From: Nectonema munidae
Taxonomy: Eukaryota; Nematomorpha; Nectonematoida; Nectonematidae
Length of the DNA: 64,000 nt
Direction: 5' to 3'
Assembly (NCBI GenBank): GCA_030549495.1
Contig: JAUIRK010000046.1
Location: forward strand, 310,001 to 374,000
The notes below the pieces were generated by a model. That model had not been told where the DNA came from, made no database searches, and saw only the letters and a program-made list of their open reading frames with translations. Shown here piece by piece: positions 1-11,800 of this stretch. The translations under genes were made by a program, and so were the position numbers. The number at the start of each line of letters is the position of its first letter. Within the stretch, counting starts at the first letter, position 1.

Positions 1-1160
1 AAAAAGGGCAAATTATTCATTCACTTTAAGCAAAATCAATTCAAACGACATAACAATTGCAATGAACAACATAAAATCAAAAAAAACTTCTCATGCTTAT
101 GCTTTGTAACTATTTAGTTATAGCTTACAACTCTTGCATTGAAATTGCCATTTTTACCACGTCTTTAAAAATAACCCAACTTGTACTCATCTTTAAAAAA
201 GGAGCAGAAACCATTTTGAAAATTATAGACCAATTAGTCTGATTACAACCCTGTTGAAAATTTTCGAAAAAGTTATTTTTGCACAGATTTTCAGCTATAT
301 TGAGAAATGTAATCTTCTCTTTTCTTACCAGTTTGGATTCAGGCGTAACTACAGTACTCAACATCTGCACATCGTTTTTGAAGGCAAGGTTCGTAATTAC
401 TTATAAGATAATGCCAGTGCTGTAGCCGTGTTCATAGACCTTAGTATCGCCTTTGATATTGTGCCGCATAATAAATTATTAACAAAAATGAAATATTATG
501 CTTTTTCTGATTCTACATTAAAGTTGTTCAAATCCTACTTCTTCCAAAGGCAACAGTTTGTAAGCATAAAAAATATCAACTCTCCATCGTCCTTTATTCA
601 ATCCGGCGTACCCCAAAATTCCATAATGAGGCCCCTCTTATTTGCTTTATACATTAACGATATCTACTCTTCTAGTCCATTTTTTGATTATCTTTTATAT
701 GCGGAAGATATAACTATTCTTTTCCCCATAAAAAAGCTATATTTAATCAAGAATCTACTTTTGATGATATCGTCGATAAAAACTTGAATCATTTTTGATT
801 GCTTGATAAAGAATTCTCTTAAAATTAATTCTTATAAATCAAAGGCTATGATTTTCTCTAGAAGTTCCAAACCTAAATTGAATCTTCAAAAACATAACAT
901 TGAGATAGTTGAAAATTTTAATTACCTAGGGCTTATTTTCAACGACAAATTAAATTGGTCTGATCATAAAAAATACATCATAGCAAAACTACATAGTGTT
1001 CATGGTATTCTAAAAAAAATGCAGCGATTTTTTAATTGCGGAAATAAAGTTAAAAATTTATAATCCCTTATTTTTATTATGGTGTAATTAATTGCCGTTT
1101 CAGTGATTTATCTGATATTGAAAGCCTACAAAAAAAGATAAGAATTGCTTTTAGTTTAGT
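1..1160 (+). mobile_element. LINE reverse transcriptase remnant (CR1/Jockey-like)
   Basis: This is the reverse transcriptase part of a non-LTR retrotransposon, which copies element RNA into DNA at a genomic nick. Visible motifs in order are IFKKG (about 195), NYRPISL (about 222), YQFGFR (about 330), FIDLSIAFD (431), SGVPQNSI (603), a degenerate catalytic box YAEDI where YADD is expected (699), and YLGLIFNDKLNW (922). A final block reading IPYFYYGV then QKKIRI lies near 1065-1150. The frame changes near 220 and again near 790 and 1060, and there are stops, so the copy is dead. The 5' part may continue left of the window. No 3' tail is seen because another element starts at 1169. CR1 versus Jockey cannot be separated by eye. 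Confidence 0.88.
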
Positions 1161-1168
1161 GTATAGAA

Positions 1169-1641
1169 TAGGGTTTGCATAAGTATCGAAAATTAAGAAC
1201 CGCTACCGATACCGAAAAAAAAAATACAAAAGCGGGAAATCCCGGTTCCAAACGGTTCCTTAAGGAGATATATAGACAGAAAAAAGATGCAATGAAATTG
1301 ACGTTTTTGTTTTATTATAAACAGATGTAAACTTTTTCTTTCTATACCATTATCATTTAAATGGTTCTAGGAGAAAAGTGTGCAGCAGAGAAAAAAAAGA
1401 AAAATAAACTCTTTTGTCGTTTGCACACTTTTCTCCGTTTACCATTAAAATGAGATGACAATGAAAAAAGATTTTATATGAATGAAGTGCAGTAAAGTCT
1501 TATGTAAAGAATTGCATAGTGAAATAAATAAATTACAACTAAGTTATCCTCGGAACCGGGAATACTTTTCGGTTCCGAGACCGTTCCCAAATTTTTAGAA
1601 CCGGGAACTTCCCGGTATTTCAGAACCGGGAGCAAACCCTA
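1169..1641. mobile_element. Non-autonomous foldback DNA element (hAT-like MITE)
   Basis: The ends are an inverted pair, TAGGGTTTGC at 1169 and GCAAACCCTA at 1632. Inside, CCCGGTTCC and GGAACCGGG motifs face each other, and a strong inner hairpin pairs GGAGAAAAGTGTGCA (1370) with TGCACACTTTTCTCC (1422). There is no coding capacity. The flanking octamers GTATAGAA and GTACTTAC agree at only four positions, so an 8-bp target duplication is weakly supported. It lies at the 3' end of the LINE remnant and probably inserted into it. Confidence 0.6.
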
Positions 1642-1649
1642 GTACTTAC

Positions 1650-2700
1650 CGTGTACAAACTCTTCTTGCTATATTTGCACTAACAATCAATATAAATTTT
1701 AATGTCAATTCAATACATTTTTATCAAATATATAAAGTTTATTCTCTTTTATGCATTTTTATGAATTTAATTTAATTTTCAGTGGAAAATACTTAGCTTC
1801 TTGTTTCTGCCAACTTTGGCATTTTTAAAAAGATTACAGCTACAATTACAACCAATAGAAACACAAAAAAATAACTTTGATATTCATATTAGGAGTGAAC
1901 TTACTCTCCATTACAGTGTCAACACTTCAAATTAAGTTATATAATTACAATTATATATCAAATGGTAACAGATTGTGAAATGATCTAATCAGTAAAAATG
2001 AATGAATAAATTCATAAACTTTCAACTTTAGACCAAAATTTTTAGCTCATTTTGTGTTTAAAAATCTATATTCAATTTTTAATAACAAAAAGTGCTTTTG
2101 ACTAGAATACCATTAAATTTGTATTCAGTAATCAATTTAGCATAATTTTAATATTTCCAAAATAATTAATTAAGTATGATAGTGCTATTAAAAAAGTTTT
2201 TTGAAGTAAATTTAAAAAATAATTTATCGACCTTGGTGGAATGAATACATGGAATTTAAATGTATTTTTTCATAAATATTTTCTCTCTGCTAGTTCATAG
2301 ACATACGAACAGTTTTTTATTCACGAAAAAACATCACTAAATACAAGAATCGCTCAAGATTAAACTGATACTAGAATGATAGGCTCTTTCTTTTTTACTA
2401 GTGATGTATATGGAAAAATCGCGAACTAACTTGAAAGAAATTTGCATCAAAGCTTCATTGTTGATATTGGAACTGAAATAACAAAGGCTTAACTAAAAAA
2501 TAGTTACATACTTGTCACGTAAAAGCGTGCACATTCATGCAAAGTTGAATAAGTCCCAATGCACACTAACTCTTTTTTGGAAAGTTTTTGCTAAAGTTGC
2601 AAAAGTAAATATTTGCGGTTACGTCCTTGCAATAACAAAAGGTTTCATTTACATAAGGAAAACCTATTCCAATTTGCATTGGTAAACATTAAAAGACAAA
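1650..2700. other. Gene-free AT-rich stretch
   Basis: I see no convincing ORF, repeat or structured RNA here. It would contain the upstream region of the protease gene, but I cannot pick out regulatory motifs other than the TATA box listed separately. Confidence 0.5.
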
Positions 2701-2712
2701 TAAATGGGAAGA

Positions 2713-2721
2713 TATAAAAAG
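2713..2721 (+). promoter_or_regulatory. Candidate TATA box of the metalloprotease gene
   Basis: TATAAAAAG lies 47 bp before the ATG at 2760. A start about 30 bp downstream of it would leave a leader of only 15-20 nt. The position relative to a good signal-peptide ATG is the main support, because isolated TATA-like strings are common in DNA this rich in A and T. Confidence 0.5.
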
Positions 2722-2759
2722 GCGTAGAGAAAGGGAAAAACATATTATTTTGAAAAGCC

Positions 2760-2808
2760 ATGAACACAAAAATTTTTATCGCAACTCTCGTCTTGCTTTT
2801 CGCGGAAA
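2760..2808 (+). CDS. Protease exon 1: signal peptide
   Basis: The ATG at 2760 opens MNTK followed by a hydrophobic core IFIATLVLLFA, typical of a secretory signal. The donor GTAAAA at 2809 leaves one base (phase 1), which fits every following candidate exon. Reading through would give another 20 or so codons and a stop, so splicing here is an inference from phase and signal-peptide length. Confidence 0.55.
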
Positions 2809-5800
2809 GTAAAATTCTAAACCTAATGCATCTGAGCAAAAGCTCAAAGTTTGCTATGCGAATTTTCATCCATATTCATTATTTTTAAAATATAGGAACA
2901 TTTATAATATTATGAAAAGTCAAAAAAAGAATATATGTGAATTCTAGATTAAAATTAGCGGAACATATTTTTCAACACAGGTTTCTAAAATTTTAGATAT
3001 TCAGTCTAAAAAATGAAGTTTTTTTGTTCTTAAGCACATAATATGAAAATTACAGTGATTTACATTTTTTTATTTGAAAGATTTTTAATGTAATAAAAAA
3101 TTTCATATAAAAAACTTAAAACTCTGAAAATTGCGCTGAATTTAATTTTGAGAAAGCTTTGTGTTCGCGAATTTTGAGAAATCAAATTAATTGTGAAAAT
3201 TTCTACTTTACAATATTTAAAGCAAATTATTCTTTAAGCAAATTGTCCAATCATAAGAAAAATATTCATAAAAAATACAAATGCTTAAATACTTTTTCAC
3301 AAATAAGAAGGTATGTTCATGACACTAATATAAGATTTAGACCTTTGAAAAAAGTTTCTAATCCCAAAAAATTTGGTCCAGAGTATTCCAAAAGAAAAAC
3401 CTTCATAAATAGTGGAAATAATTAGGTAGATTGTTGATTTAAGTTATTTCCTTAAAGTGTCGTGTTTTAGTTCTATTTCTATTATAAAAGTTTCTAAATT
3501 TGCTGTAGTCATATCCTTTTCATTAATTTTTTTGGTTATTTTTAACCATTTTTTGAATGATGAAACAAATTTATTAAAATGTTCAAATATGCTATGAATA
3601 AATGCGAATAAAGAAATGAAATGCATGGTTACACTTAAGGCTGAAAAACTTGTTAGCAAAACGTCAGTTGAAGGTTTTTTGAGTGACATTTATTTGGAGG
3701 CAGTAAAGATGAAGCCATACACTTAATGGTAAAACAGTTGAAATGAGTTTGGTTTTAATATTTATATTTTGTAATTAATTAAGAAGACAGCTTCTTTTAT
3801 GCACCATTTATTATGCCCAATAAAATTTACCATTCCTCATACTTCATTATTGAAATGCATCAATTAAGAACTGTGCGAAATTATTAATTCTACCCGCGTT
3901 CAAATTCATATTCAACAAACTGATCAGCAAAAGCGCCATATTTAGAAAAATGAATCAAATTAACGTAATCGATTTTGGCATGCGTTTAACGATAGATCAC
4001 AATAAAAAAAGTTATCTTAACGATAAAACCTGTTATATACAAATTACAGAACTTGATAAAAAGTGCTTGAATTTTTTGATTGTAAGAAATAGACTTAGAG
4101 AAAAAATCAGGGGGCGCTTTAAGTATAATATCTTGTTTTGTTTCTATAAAAATACAGCTAAAAATAGAAACTAAAAATGTAAGGGCGGGGGCACTCTTTC
4201 ATAAGTCTCCATTCGCTCCAACACAGTATATTCATTCCTTATATATATAATTATATCAATGAAAAAGTCTTGAATATATAGACTATTTTTTGAGGGTTTT
4301 TTCAAAAACGGGTATAACTTAGAATCTTTCTATTTAAAAAAACTTAGAAAGATAGATCCTTAAATTGGTGATGCTAGGTTGAGTAGTAGCCAAAAAATTT
4401 TTATGTAAATTCTTTTTTATCAGGGAACGAGGCAAATTTTATCAGGAGAATGAACGTCGCTTGCATCAGTTCTGGATTGGCTCCTTGTGAAGCTCCTTTA
4501 TTGATCATAAATTCCTTTATGTATAATAGTAAAATAAAAAAATTGGGGTACCATAAAAAATATTATTCTAAAGTAAAGAATTTTTTGGATAGACTAAATG
4601 TACATACTTTTTTATGATTAATTTACTAAATTACTAAAAGTTTATCATTTTAATTCAACAAAAGGACTTTTGTAATTAGGAATAAATCAGTCGTAGATTC
4701 TAAATTAACTAAATCTAAGGCTATTGATTTAGCTCATAAGATCTGAAAAAGCACATCTACTTTTAAACATACTTTTTGATATTTGCAGGATCCATTGGGA
4801 AAAAAGGTAAATTTTATCTTTATATCGAATTCATGATTAAAAAAGTATTATATAAAGTTTAAGAATAAGTGTGCTAACCTTAGAATAGTCGATCGCCCGT
4901 TATTACAAGAAGCGCGAAACATTTTTTACTTCAACATCGATAGGGAAGTTTGATATTTCCTCTAGGTCAATTTATCTATATCCTATAAATCGTAGATATC
5001 TTAAAAATTACATATGAGCCACCATCACCTTAAAAACTTTTGCTATCGCCCAACGTATTTTCAATACTTCTCACGTTTGCATGTTTGAATCTTTGTAGTT
5101 TGTGTCTTAGGAAGGCTCAAGTAGCGAAATTTGTTTGCCAAGGAACAGCTTTAAATACACATTTACTTTTAAATTTTAGATACTGTTCTGTAATCATGAC
5201 TGATCTCGCAACACACTTTTTGCGCTAAAAACTGTATTTTGCACAGACAATTCTATTATATTTTGTTCTTTCAATCACAATAAATTGAGCGGGAATAAAT
5301 AACATATTAAACGCGTAATTTTATCTTGTCAGAACAAAGGGAGAAAGAATGAGGGGAGTAATGAACTTGAATGCGCAGAAATCCATTAAATGATTTTTGA
5401 ACAGCGTTTAAATACATTTTCACTTTAATACTTCAAGGCCTTTTTGAATAAAAAGTGCGAAAGGTGTCAATTTTATCGTTGTAATTGTCGCAAAATCTAT
5501 ATTAAATTTAAATTAGGATGCTAAACGCTTTTACTTAAAAATAACAACAGAAATCTTCTTTTGTCATATATGACCACTATAATAAATCTTGTTGTCTTTG
5601 AACAAAATTTAAGAAAATTTTTAAGAATCTACTTCAAAAGAACAATATTTTGGTGTAGTGTAAATACTCACTTTCTTCAATAGAATTTTGAACAAGTGAA
5701 AAGATCAGTTTTCAATAAAATGTGTAAGTTATAAAATTGAAAGTTGTATTCATCTCCAGTTTTTCATTTTTGCTATAATGAAACTTGTATTGACACCAAA

Positions 5801-8800
5801 CATAGAAATGTGTAGCTGGGCTTCTTGCAGCTTGAGGTATGAATACAGAATGTAATGCTGTACGTTTTCTAAACTTAAAATTATAGAACATGCTGTGAAA
5901 AAAAGAATTTTAATATTTTAAAACAAACTAAATATAAACTATTTAATAACTTATTTTAAAATTGAATTTCATTTTAAACAAAAAAATATATCTGAAAATT
6001 TTTGATCTTCCAGAAGATTAAGGAGACTGACTGAGTGAAAGGTTGGACTTTTGTGCTTTAATATATTCGTCGTTAATATTACGAATTATCACAAATGACA
6101 TGAAAATATATTATGAATTTATAGCATAGCGCTCTCGCTCTACCGTCGCATATCGTGTCCATCTTTTGCACAGTGATGTTATAACGAAACGTGATGGCCG
6201 TGATAGATCAGATAAAAGTTAGCGCAACAGAAGTTACCGATGCTTACTTAAAAATCCCAAAATTTTTTGTCATGCTTTGAAACTAATTTGTATATAAGAT
6301 TTGACAAAAATATCGATACCAACAAGGCCTACTTAACAGGAAACAAATAAAATACTTGTTGCAAAAAATGTCAAAAAAAGTAGATCTGGTTTGGGAAAGA
6401 ACGCATTGAGACTCGTGCTAAATGAAAGAGAATTGAACATTCATATCAACACAAGAAGTTTGGTGATTTCAAACTTTTTAAACGAAGGCAGTTAAGTTAT
6501 ATCCAGCTCAGTGACAGTTCCATGGATAAAAATAGGTAAGCTTATATACTGAATTAGAATCTCAATTTTTTAACATCTATTGTAGATGGGTTGACGTTAA
6601 ATACGATTTCACGCTATATGTAGATATCTTATATCAGGTGCAAAAGTAAATTTCTTTTTTCTGTAAAGGGTTTCTCATTTTAATTAATGTATATTTAATT
6701 ACATTAATTTTCAACTTAAAAATATGAATTCAATTGGACTCAACTAAAATGTCAACTCCATTGTTATGAATAAATCATAGCAATAGGAGGTCGGTGGGGA
6801 TGATAAGCTTCTGTATAAAATGGAGCCCTGACTAAGGCGCAAGTAATCAAACATGTAAGGGTTGGATTCGTTTATTTTGAGGTCTAATACTAATGTCTAA
6901 GGTTTGTCGAATTGAATCCTCTGTATAAGTCTTCTCATTCATTGTTGGACTAGTGGAACAAAATTTTGATTATCCATGGAAATTTCCCATACCATACTCA
7001 TTAGAATAAGCAAAATTAATGTTTAGATGGAAATACAAATTTTATATATGAATTATACTTAAACTTTTTTTCCTAGATCTAAGTTGGTGTCCGGGCTTTA
7101 AATCTTACTGCGAATGGGACACAAATACTCAAAAAAATTGTCCCAATATGTGTGCAAGTAATTTTTAGTATTTTTAATAACGAATATACATTTTAAAGTT
7201 CTTCAAACGTTTCACTAAATGTAAAAATCAGGTTTTCTTATAAAATCCAAAAATCCCTTATTTATATAGCCGATGCTTAGAGCTTGAAAGCTCAATCAAA
7301 CTATGAGAGAATGTTGAAGCATACGTTTAGGTCTATTTCAACCAATCAATGGAAAATATACCTTAACATAACATACATGAAATGTTTTATTGAGAAAAGT
7401 GATAAGCAAGCAATAACTTTGATTTTTTGTATCTACTCTTAACTAGATTGTGGGAAGGAAAGTAAACCTTTTTACAAAACATTAATTCGTCAAACTATTT
7501 TTAGGTCTCTTTATTGCTCAAAAGTTTACGGTATCTTCAGGCAAAGAATTTAATTGATTGAAAGCTCTTTGAGTCAATTTTATCGACGAAAACTGTTTTC
7601 CAAGGATTGGTATTAAAATTTGAGAGAAACCTTTCCTTTATAGAAGAGCATAACAAAAAATTTCTTGTTTACAACAAATGGAAAATTATTTCGATGAGTT
7701 CGTGCATTAGGCAAATTTATAAGCAGAAACCAAAACTAAAAGAAGTTGTCTTTGAAAAAAACCTTATTCATCAAGTGTAGCATACCACAAAAATATAAGT
7801 AATATTTATTCACAGTATAAAAATCAATATACCCAATATTAAATAAATCTTAGTTATACACCAAAAACAAGAAAAATATTTTTTTAAATTAAAATTAAGG
7901 TCTGAATTTTTTTGTTTTGTTACTTTCTTTCACTCAAAATTCCATATTTGAATACTCAAGTGATTCTGATTAATTTTTGGTTATGTGATCAAAATAGAAA
8001 GATTTAGAAAAATCAACTTTTTAAATGATCTTTTAATAAAATTAATTTTACACTAATCATTTTTAAAGTCTTTTTACCTTTTCAATTTCTCTTTTATCAG
8101 ATTTTGAAGAAAACACAGGTAAATATTTGAAAAAACTAATTTATTTTTTATTTCAAATGCTGCATGTTAAGTTAAAGATAAATTGATTTTTACTTTTCTA
8201 ATGTCGAAAATGAAGTGGAAAACTTTGGGTAAAATTTAAAAGAAGATAGGTTGATTCTTCAGCAACACATTTTAAGCAGGATAGTTTATTAGAAGCAATA
8301 ACTTGAAAAATCTTTAAAAATGATTTGTGGAAATAATCCCTTATTTTAATACCTTCATTCTGGCTTTCTAAGAAAGATGCTTCATAGAAAGGGTCAATGA
8401 TGGCCAGAAAATATAAGGTACTAAAATAGAAAATTAATAAAAAAACATTTTTTGAATAAAAATATTTGATAAACTTTAAAATATTTATTTATTAAAGAAA
8501 AAAATAAGTCAGTAAAAATTATTCAAGATTTTAATTAGCAAAGATTCAAAACGTTAAGATATACGCAACAGCCGTTAAATTCATTCTATTTAGTCAACTG
8601 AGGGAGAGATTCCTGCAAAGGAATTTTCTGAAAAATAGTTTTCTTTTTTTTATAAAAAAAAACTCCTCAATTTTTTAGTAGATTTAAACTAAAAAGTATC
8701 CCTCAATTAAAACTTAAAAGCGATTATAGATTTTATTTGTCTTTCAGAAACTCATTTAGGACATGATCCTTTTTCTACAATTTTTGACTTTGATATTCAA

Positions 8801-11800
8801 TGCTATTTTGAGAACCAATATCCCAAGACCCAGATTCTGATAGTGAGTTTTGCGAGACCTAGTTTTCGCAGCACCCAGAGAATATTTATCAGATAGAAGA
8901 GCATAAAATAATTTGATAAATATGCTATACTTCCATCTAAGAGAATTTGAAAGGATGTTTTTTAAATATTTAACTAACTAATTTAAAAAAACTTAATAGA
9001 TTATCATGATAAAATGCTTAAGATCAACAAATCCTGATTAAAATGAGGGGTGTAGGTTACAAGTATCAATGTATTCACAAACAACCAGCTCAAATTGATT
9101 TTTATAGTTTATAGTATTTCTTACTGTTAATGGGTTATTTCTAGCGTATAACGGCCTTCAATAAATCCATCAACTAGTATTGTAAAAATGTTTAAATTAC
9201 GTATTATTATAGATTGTATTTTTATATATGTTTTACGTCTTCCTTCAATATTTTTGTTGAATAAAACTTCTCTCTCTCTCTCTATGTATTAATAATCCAT
9301 ATATAAAAAATTGCCTTAATTCTTGAAACAATTATTTATGCTTCATAATTATACAATATATTCTAACTCTTTCAATCAACATTTAAATTTCAGAAACGCC
9401 AGTAAATAAAGGTACATTACAAATTATATTACGTTGTATTGCATTTTTAAATATATTTATAACTTATTTATTTTCTATGCTGCAAATATATATATATATA
9501 TAGAATTAGGGGCAGAACTTGGGTTAATAGGAAAAATTAGTTTTATTTACCAACTGACCAATGGACTATAGCTAATTAGTTAATTAAATTCACTAATTTA
9601 GAACAGTTTAAATTTAGAATTATTGCCTAATTAAAATATAAAATTACTTTGACATATAAGTATAATAAAGAAGTTATTCAAGAAGTAATAAAGCTAAAGA
9701 TTTTGACATATAACAAATGTTCAATCTAAATATTGAGTTTATTTATCGTGAAATACTTCATTACACCTTTCGATAACTTAATAATATTTTTTAATAAAAT
9801 GGCGACATATTAGGTTTAGAAGTTTAGTAAAAAAGCAAGAGTATGAAAGATTAAAATAATAATAATCAGAGTGAACGCTTAAATTTTTAAAAAGAAGAAT
9901 TTTTTGGTGATGAAACCACAGCAAGATATGTAAAAATAGAAAACTTTCTTAATTATGGTTTACTGAGCAAAAAAATATTTTTACAAAGTATGCACGCAGA
10001 AGAGAAAACAAGAGTAGAGTTATTATCAGGGCGAGTAAAAGTCAATAAAGTCAACTTTTATTTCCGTTTAGCAAAAACTCTTTGAAGAAGATCTTTACTT
10101 GTCTAGTCTAAAAAATTTTGAACTAATTTCAAATTTTTAAGTCAATCAAAGTCAATTTTTCGAGTTTAGGTCAATAAAGTCCATTTTTATATTTAACACT
10201 TTTTGATCCATTGTGCCTAAAATTGTTATAAGCGATACATACAAGAATTCTTCTTTATATCTAGTTGGGCTTTTTTTCATATAATAAAAGGTTTTACTGT
10301 AAAGTTTGCCTGACTGAGGTTAGACATGAAAAATTTTTTGTAAGACAAATTTTTTTGTTGACAAACGCGGTTCATACGATATATCCGCTGCAGAAGTTAG
10401 GGAATTTTATTCCCAAACTTTTTTATCATTGCATGTTTTTCACATCCTTTACACAGGTTTACCTTAAAAGTTAAGTTATCCTGCAAAATTGTAGATTACC
10501 GGCATTAAATCATTCAAAATTAGTAATAGAAAAAGAAGTTCTCTTTTCAAACCTATCGGCAAAACTTCAGTTCCAATCGTAAGGAAATTGACAAATTGGT
10601 TGAAAGCAATAAAATATTTTCATTAAAATCTTCCAACAGTGAAGAAATTAATGATGAACATGATGGAATTTTATTGCCAAATATCAAGAAATAATTAAAA
10701 AAAGAAAATCTGTGTCAAAACTTGTTAACAATAATAATTAGAGAATATTTACGATTTATTGATTTAGTCGGAAAAGGTAAACATGACTTTTTCAGTCGAA
10801 GATACCTTTACTTGTTTCCACATTATTTCATTGACGAATGTGGCGTTAAAAGTTATCTTGAAAATAGATTCAAATAAAATGAAATCAATAAAATCATGAA
10901 TATGGAAAACTCTCAAATCTCTCGCAGTACTTATCCCAAATTACAAAATTGTCAAGTTTTAACTTTAGAAGTAGAAAGATCTTTTAAACTCAAAAAACTA
11001 CTAGAAAATGATCCAATTTTAAATCAGAAAATGTCATTAATTATATGTTGTTGTATTACAAAGCCATACATTCTTTGAAATAATTTTCAATACTTTCTCT
11101 AAAGTGTTCATAGTTGTTCAATTCAATGAAACTTTAAAAAGTCAATAAAGTCAATTTTTTCTCTGAGTAAAAGTCAATTTTTTCCATTTTTTGGGTCAAT
11201 TTTTCCTCGCCCTGGTTATTATTTAATGAATAAAGCAAAAGCGTTTACAATCATAATTTTGATGTTAATGGAAGAATGAGTCTTAAAAATCACTTTGGAA
11301 GAACTCATGAATATCATTTAATAAGTATTCCTTAAATTTTTGACTTAAATGATACTACTTTGTTTATATTTTGCCTTACTTGTACATTATGAATAATTAA
11401 CTCTGCAGATGACATAGTGGTAGAAGTGTAGGTTCTTGATCCTATGGGCGTGGGTTCGATTCTCGATCGTGACATTCCTATTATCATCTGCCAAATTTTA
11501 GGAAGAATATTTTGCCATTGTATGCCAACGGAGAACTAAAAAAGGAAAAGTGAATACTATACTGATCCAACGTGTTTTAGCCAATGAATTATGCCTAAAT
11601 GTGAATTCTTAAATACAACAGAAACTTTCCTATATATCAAATTTTCCGTATTGATACAATCGATATTTCCCAAGAAAAGTCTTATGTAACCGAACTTGAA
11701 ACATCTGCTTTCTCTTGTCATTGTCTTTCTGTTGTCAACATTTAATTGTAATTTTTATTGAATCTCGAACAAAATATGACATTCTTAAAAAATATTGTGC

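Larger units (their letters stand above)
6706..8303 (+). repeat. Duplicated exon segment, copy A
   Basis: This segment is closely similar along its whole length to 13346-15274. It carries the first Cys-module exon (7077-7157) and the first FEENT microexon (8101-8118) with their flanking intron sequence. Copy A lacks the 325-bp hAT insert found in copy B, so it shows the empty site near 6896. Confidence 0.9.

Noticed and set aside
3159-3425. 88-codon + frame in protease intron 1
   Set aside because: Lys/Asn-rich chance translation, with no signal peptide and no phase-compatible splice sites.
5805-5835. Possible extra Cys exon (MCSWASCSL)
   Set aside because: Acceptor and donor exist, but the length (31 nt) is not symmetric and would break the frame of the protease chain.
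11404-11475. tRNA gene
   Set aside because: Boxes are present but the cloverleaf does not close, and the sequence continues into a SINE tail.
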